From Zizania palustris (Eukaryota > Streptophyta > Magnoliopsida > Poales > Poaceae), in the NCBI GenBank assembly GCA_019279435.1, contig JAAALK010000287.1:17856162-17920161 (forward strand): a stretch of 64,000 nucleotides of DNA, in the 5' to 3' direction. The notes under the pieces are model-generated. The model had not been told where the DNA came from. It worked only from the letters and a program-made list of their open reading frames with translations, and made no database searches. Below, piece after piece: positions 44,741-57,281 of this stretch (the first letter of the stretch is position 1; every line of letters starts with the position of its first letter). Both the position numbers and the translations under genes were made by a program.

Positions 44741-47700
44741 TGTGACACCCCAAATTTTCAAACCAATAAAAATATTATTAAATTCAATTTCTGGGAATTA
44801 TTATTTCAGAAAATACTTTTAAATCCCTTTTATACCCTTTTGAACTACAACATAGAGTAGATGACCAAATTAGGAGGTGAAACTTTTTGTATATGATCCT
44901 AAGGCCAAAATATAATTTTGAGAATTTTTATAAATTTTTACCAGCCTTGGAAGTAACCCTAATCTTTTAATCTATTTTCTGGAATTATTTTTATTCAGAA
45001 AAGTATTAGAACAGTAATGGGCTCCCCTCCCTCCCTTCTCCCTCTCCCGGCCGGCCCAGCCCGTTACCGCGCTCACCTTAGACTGACACATGGACCCCAC
45101 CTGTCGGCGCCGAAACCTTTCCCCTCGCGCGCGAACCCGACACCTCGGCCCCACCGTCAGTCGCCACCCTCGCCCGCTCGCGCTCACTGACCAGTGGCCC
45201 CCGCATGTCAGTGTCGCCTTCAACCTCCCGCCGTCGCCCCCAAATCGCGCCGGCCGACGACCTCGCCCTCGGATCCGCCTCGCCGGCCCGTCCCGCATTA
45301 ATCCGTCGCCATTAATTGGTCCCCCGCGTCGCGTCGACCGTTTCCCCCCGTTAAACAGCGCCTTTACGCCACGGGCTCGCCGCTCCGCGTGCATGGCCGA
45401 GCCATCGCCGGCGAGTAAAGGCCCTCGGCCGGTTTCCTTGCATGCGAGCCCTCTCCGGCGTCCTATTTAAACCCCCAGCCTGAGCCGCGTTCGACCCCCA
45501 CGCTTAATCGCCTCGAGAACGAACAGAGCACTCGCATTTCACTTTTTAGAGCACACCCTCCGATTCACCTCTGGCCACCGCTCGCCGTCGCCTCGGACCG
45601 TCCCCGCCCGTGCCTCCGCCACCGTCGTGACCGCCTGGACCTCACCGACCTCGGCCACCACTTCGTCGACGACGAACCTCGCCGGATCGCCGTCCCCACC
45701 TCAGAACCGAGAACCTTCGCCGCCACCGCTCGTCGCCGGCCTCACTCCGTCGACCCCGGACCACCGCAACGGTACCCTTTTGTTCCCCTCGGTACCCCCT
45801 TTCCGTTTTTAGCTCTAGCTAGACTAGATAGCCCTCGACCTCGCCGGAATCGCTCGCCGTCGTACCACCGGAGTCGGGGAAGAAGGGGTACTTTACCCCC
45901 CGACACGCACTGTGCCGGATTCAATCCTGGCCGTGCGATCCAGATCCAACGCTTGGGTTAAATCATCTGTTCGGTTTAATCCTGGCCGTCGGATCTGAGC
46001 GAAGCGGTACGGTGCGATCCCGTGCGTCCGTTTGTTTTAAAACTCCGCGTTTAATCTCGTGCGTCCACGTGGTACCGGTTCGAACGTTTTAATCCTAGCC
46101 GTCCATCGCGACTTACGCGTCCCGCCTCGCCCTCGCGCGTCGGATCTGGATCCGACGGTCCAGATCGACCCGGCGCACGCGCACAGTGCGCGGGTTCACC
46201 GTGGGCCTGGCTCACCGTGGACCCGAGAGGTTTAAAATTTGAAAATAAATTCCAGAAATGCTTTTAAACTTGTAAAATTCATATCTAATGCATTTGAACT
46301 CTAAAAATTACCATTCCAATTTTAGAAAATTCATAAAATTATTCTCTACATGTTTATGCAATAAAAACAGTAGGTTTATTTTGACATTTTCATGTTTATT
46401 CAAATAGGTATTCAAATGCCCTTAGTATTAAAATGCAAATTTAAATATTTAAACTCCAGAAAATTTATATAATTGTTCCTTTCTGTTTAAACACTAGAAC
46501 CACTGAGTTTTCTCTGAATCATTTATATTAAATTGATTAGAAAACTTAATGTAGTATTATACACACTTAAAAACCCTTTCTTGAAAAACAATAATTCATT
46601 TAGATTCATTTTAAATTAATGGAGAAATAAATTTCAGAACTTTAACCATTGAATTTATTTTTATTTTATAATCAAACCAACTTTAACTTATGTGTTTATA
46701 ATGTAATGTTATGCTGTTTGATTGGATGTTGTGTTCTTTTTATTTTGCTTTATACTAAAAAGACTACGACGTCGTCGAGGAGCCGGAGTACTTCCCCGAA
46801 GTCCCTCCCTCTCCCTTTGCTGAACAAGGCAAGTCACCAAACAATTCTTTTGAGCATATTGAACCCATGTCTGAATCGACTATCGCTAAAACACATAGGT
46901 TATGTATATGCATTAGTCAAATGAACCCTTACATTATATTTATTTAGGATCCCCCGACCTTGATGTGCAACCCAAGCCATGCTATCTCGCCTAACCTCCT
47001 TGTCACCATATGATCAATGATATTAGCTAGTGTCCAATGTATTGACACGGCCGCTATAGGATAAAAATGAGTCGTAGCAAAATGGTTCTATTATATGATC
47101 CCCGTTACTTCTTGTCCTTGGAAATTCTGTTGGTGATGAGTCATGGTTGTGAGTGTTTGCATGGTGGGTTCCGGGTGCAAGCTAGGGCATTGGTCAGTCG
47201 CACCCGGGGCACTATAAGGACCGGTCTGAGGGATCCGTTGCAATACACTTACGTACTAACCACAAGTCTAGTGGGTAAGTCCTAACTAAGGTATGGGTTG
47301 TTCCAAACCGAGGCCACCATTTGGAGATGGGTCAAGTTGCACCTGCGGGTGACTTGTACCAATGTGGCGCAAAGGGGGGTGCGACGTTAGCCGGGATGCG
47401 GCCCGGCGCGCCGGCGAAACCTAGAGCGGGTGGTTATCGCTTGGAACATCTCATATTGAGGTTTTGGCACGAGTTCCCGTGAAATGGGTCATCTCGTTGG
47501 GATGAGTGCGTGCCTTGTGCATGATGGATTGACATGTAAGGACCGTTGTGCGAGGAGGTAAAACGTACTCCTCGAGTTAGTTGATGTTGATGATGTTCAT
47601 ATTTACTTTCCGCATGATTAAAAATATGATTACACTAAATGCCATAACTGCAACTGCTTTATTCCGCATTGTTAGCCCTTATCCTTCCTTGTTTATTATC

Positions 47701-48017
47701 CTGCATTATTATTTGCATTTGCGGTGGCTTGTTGAGTACTTTTTGTACTCATACCCGTTGGACCCCACAGAGGATGCTTATCTTGAAGACGGTCTGGAGT
47801 AGCGACCCAGTCGAGAAGAAAGATCCTGAAGAAGACGTTCGTCATGCCGCTATTTACCTTTATTATTATCGTTTTTATTAAAACAATGTTGTAATAAATA
47901 TGGTCTGCGTACCATGGATTTTATCGTATGTACGTTGTCGCATGATGAACCTCTTGTATTATTGTTTTTCTATGGAAATTCAATAATGTCTCGATTTTGT
48001 TAAATCGGGGCGCTACA
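44741..48017 (+). repeat. 3' LTR of the Tekay element (3277 bp)
   Basis: It is almost identical to the 5' LTR but lacks about 112 bp corresponding to about 38497-38608. The junction reads GTGCCTTGTGCATGATGG near 47519. The lost segment was bordered by short TGTG repeats. Confidence 0.92.
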
Positions 48018-48470
48018 TAAGGAGATTAAAGTAGTCTTCTTCGATTGTGATTGGTTTGACCCCAAACATGGTACTCGAGAAAACCAATTTAGGATGGTTG
48101 AAGTCAAACACGCGAAATGATTATGTGGTTGCGATAATTTTGTCCTTGCTCACGAAGTCGAGCAGGTGTATTATATGTCGTACCCATGTGAAAAACTATG
48201 CTTGGTGGGTAGTCTACAAAGTGAATCCTCGGAAACGTCTACACACCTCTAGTGACGTCGCTTATCAATTATAGGTTGATGAGGTTTACCAAGATGATAA
48301 ATTACCGACTTCATTTAATGTAGAGCCAGACCCGCCAGCAGATTCTTTTATTAGCGATTCTAATGATGTAGCAGTTCACGAGAAAAGGAAACACTAACAT
48401 AAGAAGAAAAAAGTAACATGGCGTGCTTTGGGGAGAAAGGGACAAATTGATCCTGATTTTGATGATAATT
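48018..48470 (+). pseudogene. CACTA transposase C-terminal exon, DUF4216 end
   Basis: After the Tekay duplication the frame continues E-I-K-V-V-F-F-D-C-D-W-F-D-P-K-H-G-T-R, the DUF4216 signature. A frameshift precedes Y-A-W-W-V-V-Y-K-V-N-P-R. The end is at about 48470, after K-G-Q-I-D-P-D-F-D-D-N. Confidence 0.75.
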
Positions 48471-48583
48471 GACAAGTAATTGTTTTCATACATACATATG
48501 TAATATACTTCATATTACATGTTTTTTCATATGTTCAAACCTTTTGTACTAATAAATGCTCGTTTGTGCTTGTTTTGAATAGG

Positions 48584-50630
48584 ATGTTGAAAAAGGTGAA
48601 GATTGTCACAAGGAAGCTTTTTCGCTTGGCGAGTACTCCGGCGAGTACACCGATGACTCAGGAGGACACCCTATTTCAGGGTAGCTCCTCTTCTTTAAAC
48701 AGACGTCGTCAAGAGAAGCTCTTGATATGCATAGATCTGATATTAATTGGTCGGCCTATTGCATTTCAAAGGGATGATGAGGTAACCTTAAAATTGATTT
48801 TTATGTCAGTTATAAACTATCACTAATTGTTTTAATACTATTTTGCAGGAGGAAGAACATCCGGGGGGTGCGGGTCATGAGGATGACCCGGAGGGTGGGG
48901 GCAGGAGGGGGATGACCTAGAGGGTGAGGGGCAGGGGATGACCCGGAGGGTGTGGGGCAGGGGGCTGACCCGGAGGGTGTAGGTTAGGAGGAGGGGGCTG
49001 AGGCTTCAGGGTCCCCACAATCTTTCAGGACGAGCCACCTAGTCGCCCCACCAATAGTCCATTTGGGTGGAGCCAAGATCGAGATTACGCCTGTAGGTGA
49101 CAAGTAAGTCTAATACTCTGGTGTTTTGCTTTTTTCAAAAAAATCTTTCAGTAAACTGACTTTATTTATTATGTATTTCTAGATCTTGGATTGACTCTTG
49201 GTTTGATGGCACTTTGAGGGTCAGACAAGTTAACCAGATATTGAGTAACATGTGTCGTATGCACTACCTAGGGTTGCTGACAATGCCGACCGGTGAGCGG
49301 GTTATATGCCAGACATGAGACCAATACCGGTTTGATCCTAACGGTCTCCACGGAACTGCCTAGGGGACGGTGTCTCATGACTTCTGGGTATATGTTTTTT
49401 TCATTCATTTTTTAGTTTTAACGCAAAGCTTTTGGAGTTACAGCACGTTACTAATCATGACTTTTATAGTTACGCTATTGCTTGCTAGAATCAGGCAATC
49501 ACCATAATCATGACCTTCAAGTTTTCAACGATAATGCACACAAGGTGGTAGAGGACACAATTTCGTATGCCCGCATTCAAGCGAACAATGCGTACTACAA
49601 GGAGAAGCTAGGACAACAAATGAGCAAGGCGACGGGTGCTTCAACAATATATTAGACTGAAGAACAATACCGTTCAGTAAATAATTCTTACTCTTTTAAT
49701 CTTAGATTTTTGAGATTTATTTTCATATAATACAAAAGCTTAACATCTCTGTTCAGGTGAGGATTCCATGGTTTGCAAACCGCGAGGATGACTATTTTGA
49801 ATTCTACAAGATTTGGTCTTCAGCTGCCTTCAAGAAGACTTTCAAGCAGAAAAGACAATGTCGTGGAACGGATCCGAAGCACAGATATGGTGCCTATGGA
49901 CATATCTGCCACGCTAAACGCATGGTAAGACCAACACTTGTCACTTTATCTATATATACATTGTAATGTGACTAACTCATATCTACTGTACAGGAAGCTA
50001 AATCTGGCAATGTGCCAAGTTACATCGAGGTCTATGCTTCTGGTCACGAAGGAAGAGATCGTACACAACTAGAAGTCTTCTATAGCCAGTCAGCCACAAA
50101 TCATTTGGTTAGATGTTAGCAATATTAAGAGTTTGCGTCATTTTTCTCCGTCTAATCGGACATGTTGTTTTTTGCAGGCGCAATATGGTCAACACATGGT
50201 TCAACTCCATGGAGAGTACTATGATTGGCGGAGAGAACCTGTCGACCCAATGGGCGTGTACTCCAGTGAAGGTGGAAAAAGCCATGGACGGTGAGACGAT
50301 GTTTTTCTCAATGTTTTGTGTATGGTATTTTAATGGTAACTAACTCATTCAATATTGCAGGTACTCCATGTTCAATGAAGTTATTGACTCGAGGGCGGTG
50401 AGAGCTTAGAAGTCAGCTCAATCGTCACAGAGCTCCATCGGAGTTGGATCTAGCCGTCGTCGCTCAGAAGCAAACCCATAAGTGGTTCAACTGAGGGAGA
50501 AAATGAGGCAGCGCGATGAGCACATAAGGCAACAACAAGAGTATTATACCGCCTACTTAGCACAACAACATGCAATGATGCAAGTAAGTTTAGTTTATTG
50601 TGTTGCTTTTATAAAGTATTTAGCAATAGG
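48584..50630 (+). pseudogene. CACTA second gene (TNPA-like, transposase_24 family), main part
   Basis: Exon-like pieces are separated by AT-rich introns. They encode K-S-W-I-D-S-W-F-D-G-T-L-R-V-R-Q, A-H-K-V-V-E-D-T-I-S-Y-A-R-I-Q, F-Y-K-I-W-S-S-A-A-F-K-K-T-F-K-Q-K-R and S-Y-I-E-V-Y-A-S-G-H-E-G-R-D, then a helical end with E-K-M-R-Q-R-D-E-H-I-R-Q-Q-Q. This is the plant transposase_24 (Ptta/En/Spm) family, the accessory DNA-binding protein of CACTA elements. Stops occur, for example in the piece near 50410 and before 50482. It is interrupted by the solo LTR at 50636. Confidence 0.75.
48850..48995. repeat. GC-rich minisatellite in the TNPA-like gene
   Basis: About four copies of a 30-40 bp unit with GATGACCCGGAGGGTG and GGGGCAGGGG. 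It falls in a linker-coding exon with stops in some copies. Confidence 0.65.
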
Positions 50631-50635
50631 TTTAG

Positions 50636-52666
50636 TGAGAAACCAAGTTGAAATGTTCCTTGGTTTCAAGTCTGTGATGAGTGATTGACAAGTTCTCTTC
50701 TGATCGAAGGGGTCCCTCCAAAGGGGTTCAGAGGTGTTTATCGAAGGGTTTGAAGTTGGGTAGATGCAGCTGTTCAGCGGAGTGTGTCTGTCGGAGGGGT
50801 CTGGCAGAGCACGATGACATGGTGGTACCAAAGGGCTCGGTACTTTGGGAGGTACACCGGAGTATGTACCGAAGGTTGTTTACCGGAGAGGTCTCCGAGG
50901 TACTGGAAACACTTGTCTACTTGTCGGTGGTGCGCAGGTAACTTCGGAGGCGACAGACGGTTCACAGCGAGTGAACCTGGGTCAAGCGGGAGGCTTGGTG
51001 CTAGGCGAGCGGGGAGCTCAGTCACGAAGGCTGCGTGGGGTCGAGGTCAGTCCTCTGGTCAAGGTACGCCAGGCTAAGGCTGAAAGTACGGAGGGTGGCT
51101 CTGACTGAAGGTACCCCGAGGCATAGTCCTCGGAGGCGAGACACTTCGAAGGGTGCTCCGGAAGGAGTGACTTTAGAGTATGGTGGACTAAGTCCTTAGC
51201 ATCGAGGCAAGGCGCTCGAAGTGTGCTTCGGATGGAGGTACTTGAAGGGACACCTAACGAAGGTCTCGTAAGTCAAGGTGCATCGAAGGTATGGTCCGGG
51301 TAAGGGTCTTCGTAGAGTGTGCTCGGAGCTAAGACACTGCGAAGGGGTGCTTATGGATATGCTGCATGCGGATGCCTTGGACGGAGGGACTTCAGAAGGT
51401 GGCGAAGGTACTCCGAAGGTGGGGCTTAGGAGTGTGGCTGACTTGAGGTACTTCGGTCATGCATGGCTTCGGTACACGGACAGATGGAGTTCGAGCTGGG
51501 AGTAGCTGCAAAGTCGTGGTGATCTACTCTAGAGGTGATGGTGCGAAGGCTCAAGAGCTTTAATGGCTTCGGCTCAAAACCGTCACTATATCGAAGACTG
51601 ACTTCGGTGAAGCAAAGGCCATCTGGTTCAAAGCTTGTCACCGAAGCTTCTGCACACTTCGTGTGCGAAGGGGGCTTCAGAAGATTCCACTGTGCAAAGG
51701 ATGATCATGTCTGCTCTACAAAAGTTGATGTTGTCTCCTCTGCGAAGCTGACAAAAGAAGCCTCCAATAAAGTAGACTACCATCTGAACCCCTTGTCTGA
51801 CTGAGACAAAAACAGTGTAAACCCTAAGGGTAAAGTAGTCTATTCTCATGGCTGAGTTGTGCCTATAAATAGTGAGGCTGGCTAGGTCTAGGTAACACTT
51901 TGAGCAACCATTTTTAGAACTCCAGAGCTAGCCGCCAGACCCATGTACTCAATTCTGTTAGTCTTTTGTGTTCCCTGTTCATGCAATGAAAATTTCATTA
52001 TGTTCTTTGTCTATTGCTTGAACTTGTATCCCCATTTTTCACTGCATGAGTTGAGTTCTTTGTGCTACACTTTGTTTTGTGCTCAACAGAGTGTTCTCCC
52101 TCTTTCTTTACTAATGAAGTGTGTTTGCATCCTGTTCGTGCTGGTGTTGTGTGTTTTTTAGTGTGTGTTCGCTCTGTGTAAACTGAGGCAAGTCCTCTCT
52201 GATTACTAGCGAAGCACTGAGTGAAGTTGGGCTCAAAGCCAGTTTTCTTTCCTCAGTCGAGGTCCTTGGCGCAGTCTGTTCTGTCTGCTTTCTACACTTT
52301 GAAATACGAAGCCTAGTACTAGTTGCTAATGCAGAGTATCTGTTCGAAGCCCTCAAAGGGAAACTTACTTCTATGAAGTGTGAAGTGCGAAACCTGCTCA
52401 AAGGCACCTCGTGAGAAGAGCCTGCACTATCCTTGCAGAGTTGTGTTTTGGGGTTTGTGGATGTGAGCGAAGTCTTCTTGTCTTCGCCTGTTTACCTTTT
52501 GCGAAGCCTGTGTTTGGAGCTGTAAAATACCTCCGAACTAGACCTCCGAAGGGTGTGTTCGAAGCTTGTTCCGTAGGAAACATAATTTAAAACAGAAGGC
52601 TAGTTTTAGTCTGAAATTTTAAAAGTTCCCATTCACCCCCCTCTGGTCGCCCATTTTGGTCCAACA
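50636..52666 (-). mobile_element. solo LTR, 2031 bp (copy B, inverted)
   Basis: On the minus strand it starts TGTTGGACC and ends TTTCTCA, with the duplication TTTAG (50631..50635, 52667..52671). It is the same family as 32315..34324 in opposite orientation, clearly diverged. No internal domain. Confidence 0.8.
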
Positions 52667-52671
52667 TTTAG

Positions 52672-53007
52672 AACTAACTGATTGCATTACAACATGTGTA
52701 GCAAATGGCCCAACAGCTTCATGTATTTGACATGTCCTTGTTCCAACCGCTACCTGCCTCGCCACCACCACTTCTATTTGTTCCTCCTCCTGCAGCCGAG
52801 GTATCTCCTGACATATCATTATTTGAGTTACTTTAGTTAGTTAAGATACTTAAGTTAGCGCTTAGAAGGTTATTTGAGTTCGTTCTCTAATTTTGTCTAT
52901 TTCTTCAGAGTTTTCGTATGCCCGGTCAAGATGGAGCCTCCAGGGCAAATGTGAATGAAGCGGGAGGTAGCGGCGGCGCCCACGACCCAAATGTGGGCGA
53001 TCAGTGA
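52672..53007 (+). pseudogene. TNPA-like gene, C-terminal end
   Basis: After the solo LTR the frame gives Q-Q-L-H-V-F-D-M-S-L-F-Q-P, a proline-rich P-P-P-L-L-F-V-P-P-P stretch, an intron, and a last exon F-R-M-P-G-Q-D-G-A to a stop near 53007. Confidence 0.55.
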
Positions 53008-53330
53008 GTATGAATGTAATATGTGAAGTTTGAATTGAATCTGGAGGTGATATATGCATTTTGAATATGAATTTGAATGTAATACGTGAATCTGGATGTG
53101 TTATGTGACTTTGGATGTGAATTTGGATGGGATATGTGAATTCGGATGTGTTATGTGATTTTGGATGTGATGTGTGAAGTTTGGATGTGAATTTGGATGG
53201 ATATGTGAATTTGGATGTGAGATGTGATTTTGGATGTTATATGTGAAGTTTGAATGTGATTTTAGATGTGATATGTGAATTTTGTTGTGATATATGAATT
53301 TGGATATACATTATGGTTGAATGTGAGTGT
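53008..53330. repeat. degenerate short tandem repeat, right CACTA end
   Basis: Many imperfect copies of an 18-20 bp unit around GGATGTGATATGTGAATTT. Non-coding. Confidence 0.7.
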
Positions 53331-53362
53331 GAATAGGGGAACCAGGAAAAACAAAAAATATA

Positions 53363-53640
53363 CCAGCTAACTTCCCTCGGCTTTGACCATAGCCGACAGA
53401 AGTTAGCTGTTTTCGGCCATGTCGGCAGAAACAGCTAACTTCCGTCGGCTAGGGTCAAAGCCGACGATAGTTATGTCCACCTAACTTCCATCAGCCAGAC
53501 TGGCCGACGGAAGTTAGCGCGCCTCTGCTGACATGGCAGAATTCCACGCTAACTTCCGTCGGCCACGTGAAGCCGACGAAAATTAGGTAACTTCCGTCGA
53601 TCCGCTTCCGTCGGCCATATGTCGATGGAAGTTGGCCAGA
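53363..53640. repeat. right subterminal repeat array of the CACTA element
   Basis: About five inverted pairs of AACTTCCGTCGGC-type motifs, mirroring the left array. It ends eight bases or so before the terminal TAGTG. Confidence 0.75.
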
Positions 53641-53651
53641 TTGTTGTAGTG

Positions 53652-53846
53652 CATGGGCAATCTGACAACTGATCTCCTAAAAATGAGATTCATGCGTAAA
53701 AAGAGCGTGTCAAAATGAATAAACTGTAATGACAAAGTTTTACAAAATTGTATGAACAAATGTTACAACATATTTGCACTCCCTTGGCAAAAAACTTTGA
53801 AAAGAAAATGACATGTGATAAAAGAATATCCACATGGGATACATAA
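53652..53846. other. unique DNA between CACTA and solo LTR
   Basis: 195 bp of AT-rich DNA with no recognised content. It may be 3' flank or UTR of the candidate gene whose last exon is at 57243..57281. Confidence 0.4.
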
Positions 53847-56800
53847 TGTAGCGCCCCGATTTACCGAAATCGGAACATTATTGAATTTCATAAGAAAAAC
53901 AATAATACAAGAGGTTCATCATGCGACAATCGTACATACAACAATATTCATGGTACGCAGACCATATTTATTACATCAGAGTTTTAATAAGAACCATAAT
54001 AAAGATAATTAAAATGCATGACGAACGCCTTCTTTAGGATCTTTGCTTGACTGGGTTGCTACTCCAGACCGTCTTCATAGTAGGCATCCTCTGTGGTGTT
54101 CAACGGGTATGAGTACAAAAAGTACTCAACAAGCCACCGCAAATGCAAGTAATAATGCAAGATAATAACAAATGAAGGATAATGGCTAAAAGTGCGGAAA
54201 AGTACATTTTTCAGTTATTGCAATTTAGTGAAGTCAAGTTTAATCATGCGGAATATTAAACATGTACATCATAACACCAACTAACTCGAGGAGTACGTTT
54301 TACCTCCTCGCACAACAGTCCTTACATGTCAAACCATCATGCACATACATATTCAAAGTAATCTAACTATGAGATGTCACGCAACCCGCCCTTGACCGTG
54401 GGCTCGGCTTTTCGAAAAGATTAATGACTCTGATCAGAGATGTACTACTGTACCCACAAGGCACGCACTCATCCCAAATGAGATGACCCATACCACGAGA
54501 ACTCGTGCCAAAACCTCAGCATGAAATGCTCCAAGCGATAGCCACCCGCTCTAGGTTTCGCCGGCGCGCCGGGCTGCATCCCGGCTAACGTCACACCCCC
54601 TTTTGCGCCACGTCGGTACAAGTCACCCGCAGGTGCTGCTTGACCCATCTCCAAATGGTGGCCTCGGTTTGGAACACTCCATACCTTAGTTAGGACTTAC
54701 CCATTAGACTTGTGGTTAGTACGAAAGTGTATTGCAACGGATCCCGCAGACCGGTCCTTATAGTGCCCCGGGTGCTACCGACCAATGCCCTAGCTTGCAC
54801 CCATAACCCACCATGCATTCACTCACAACCACAACTCCAACACCGACAGAATTCCAAAGATGAGAATAACGGGGATCATATATTAGAACCAATCGCTACG
54901 ACTCATTTTTAATCCTATAACAATCGTGTCAATACATTGGACACTAGCTAATAATACTAATCATATGGTGACAAGGAGTTTAGGCTAGAGAGCATGGCTT
55001 GGGTTGCACATCAAGGTCGGGGGATCCTAATAAATATATTGTAAGGGTTTCATTTGACTAATGCATGTACATCCTATGTGTTTTAGCGATAGTTTAGTAA
55101 AACATGGGTTCAACATGCTCAAAAGATTGGTTTGGTGACTTGCCTTGTTCAGCGAATGGGGAGGGAGGAACTTCCGGGAAATATTCCGGCTCCTCGGTGG
55201 CGTCGTAGTCTTCTTGGTACGAATAAAATAAACATAACATTCCATTAAACAATCCAAAATCACACAACAAGCATATAGGTTTTGATAGGGCTAAATTAAT
55301 GAAAATAAAGTTATTAAGCTTCTAAAATTATTATCTGAATTTTTTAAATGAATTTTGATGGAGTTAGGAATTTTCTAAAAAGGAATAAAAATATATTCTA
55401 ATGTATTTTTAACTTCCAATTAATTAATAATAAAAAGTTCAGAATAAACCTATTGTTTTTATTACACCAATATGAAGAGGATAAAAAGATAAATTTTCTA
55501 AATTTGGAATAGTCAAATTTGGAGTTAAATTAAATAAGTTATGAATTTTTGAAGTTTAAATCAATTTCTAGGATTAAATCTTAATTCAGATTCCAGTCTA
55601 CGGTGAACCGAGTCTATGGCAATGTGCCATGGAGGCGGGTGTTTAAGTGCGGCAACATGGAAGGGGCTCACGGGCGGGCAGCGTGCATGGCGCGGGTATG
55701 GCCACAGGGCGCGGACTGGTCATGGGTCAGGGAGCAACTAGGGCTGGGCCGACGCGGAGCGAGCCAGGACGACGCTAGATGGAGAAGAGCAGGAGCACCG
55801 GAGAAGAATCTCGGGGAGAGAAAAAATGGAGGAGGTGCGAGCTGAAGGAGGAAGAAAGGTTGGGTGCATGGGACGCATGCATGGCGGGACCCATGCGTGC
55901 GGCATTACCGTGCATGCACGACAAGATTTACAGGGAGGCAGGGTCCACGCGTAGAAAGCAGAATTGATTAAGGACTTAATTAAGGAATTTTAATTTATTC
56001 TCTAATTTCATTAATTTCTGAAATGTTGTGTTATAAAAATCCCAAAAATTCAAAGAAAATTTCTAAGACATGTTTTTGACTTGGAAAATTTAATATAAAG
56101 TTTCAAACTAAAATTTGAATGATTTCTTGATAATTTTAATTCTCCAATTTAAAAGAATTGTTGAAGTTCATTTCAATTTTATATGCTAGTTACAAAGCTC
56201 CTAAAATTTTATAAGAAATCCTAAAATTTTAGTTGGTCTTGAAGAACTTAGCATAAATTTTTCAACTCAAAACTATAATTATTTATCGCTACTTTTATTT
56301 ATTCATTTTCAGGAATAACTTTAAAAGCAGTACGCGCACAGTACAACCGTGCGGTGGCATGCAGATGCAGGCGTGTGCATGCAGCGGCTGGGGCCCAGGC
56401 AGGACGTGTGCGCAGTGCGCGCGGCTGCATGCACATGCACAGCGGTTAAAGCTGAAAAAATGCTAGTGATTAAGGAATTAATTAATTAATTTCTGAAATG
56501 GTATTTTAATTATTTATTATTTCAGTAATTAATTAGTCAAACTTAATTTTTGCATTTAATATTATTATCTTCTTCAAATTATTTATTTCTAAAAATTAAA
56601 GTTAATTCATGGTAAAAAGTGAAAAGTTTTTGGAAAGTTTGGAGTCTAAAATAAATTTAGAAATTTTGGATTTCAAATAAATCGCTCATTGATAGTTTAA
56701 AGAATAATCGGTGATCGAGAATATTTGTATTCACATTGAAATTAAATATTCAGAACTTGAACGCAAAATTAAGGCTTTAAATTCATTTTGGTATTTAAAA

Positions 56801-57221
56801 TATAATAAAGATTTAAAAAGGTATTTTTCCATGGGGTTTAAATAATTCGAATGAAAAATGTATTTTTAATTTTCACAAACGATAAGGGAATACTATTTCT
56901 AATTGAAATGCTTTATCACAACATTCACGTTGAAATATATTTTATTAGTTAGTGTTAGAGTCTTGCGATGAAATGTTATTGATTACATCTTATTTAATTT
57001 ATTTTGCGCCAAAAAATTCTAGAAAGATTTTTGGGACGCAAGTTAGAGCAACACAAATTTTAGGAAAAAAACTCGAGCTACAATTTATTTTTAAATGAAA
57101 TTTTTAGGTCTGTATTTTAGCTCACTTATTTATGATATACATTTAATATATATTTTTTTGAAGTTCATTTATTAATTACTTTATTTTATTTTTAACACGT
57201 GATGAAAATCAGGTCGTTACA
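53847..57221 (-). mobile_element. solo LTR of a Tekay/Del-type element (3375 bp)
   Basis: It is bounded by TG...CA and the duplication CATAA (53842..53846, 57222..57226). Its outer part at 53847-54000 and the stretch at about 54290-55030 match the LTR of the element at 35713 in reverse; the rest is diverged. No internal domain. It lies about 20 bp beyond the stop codon of the candidate host exon. Confidence 0.85.
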
Positions 57222-57242
57222 CATAATTAGATACTACCGCTC

Positions 57243-57281
57243 CTAATCTTCATAATTCTTTGGGCTTCTCCAAATGCTCAT
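57243..57281 (-). CDS. candidate last exon of an unidentified host gene
   Basis: After an acceptor TATTTCAAG, a 12-codon exon ends with TAG at 57243..57245. Phase 0 agrees with the donor at 63865. Taking out the copia element leaves an intron of about 250 bp, a normal plant size. There is no protein family match I can name. Confidence 0.35.
   Translation of the reverse strand: MSIWRSPKNYED

Larger units (their letters stand above)
35713..48017 (+). mobile_element. Tekay/Del chromovirus (Ty3/gypsy), nearly complete and young (12305 bp)
   Basis: It has two LTRs (35713..39104 and 44741..48017), the 5-bp duplication TAAGG (35708..35712, 48018..48022), an initiator-tRNA primer site, an extra ORF, a Gag-Pol frame with chromodomain and a polypurine tract. 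By hand I count about 14 substitutions and two 1-bp indels between the LTRs apart from one large deletion, roughly 0.4%. At 1.3e-8 changes per site per year that suggests an age on the order of 0.1-0.2 My. One in-frame stop in pol is the only obvious coding defect. Confidence 0.93.
14572..53651 (+). mobile_element. CACTA (En/Spm) DNA transposon with nested insertions
   Basis: The left end is CACTACAAGAAAA. The right end is the inverse of CACTACAACAATC, so the outer eight bases match. Flanking triplets are CCT (14569..14571) and CAT (53652..53654), a one-mismatch 3-bp duplication. Both ends carry arrays of the subterminal motif AACTTCCGTCGGC in both orientations. Inside lie a TNP2-type transposase (16794 onwards) and a second, TNPA-type gene (48584 onwards), both on the plus strand. 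Removing the insertions at 15602, 17886, 32315, 35713 and 50636 leaves about 8.7 kb. The transposase has many stops, so the element is not autonomous now. Confidence 0.9.

Noticed and set aside
14572..53651. Two separate CACTA elements instead of one
   Set aside because: The transposase frame joins across every insertion and both subterminal arrays share the same motif, so a single element explains all pieces.
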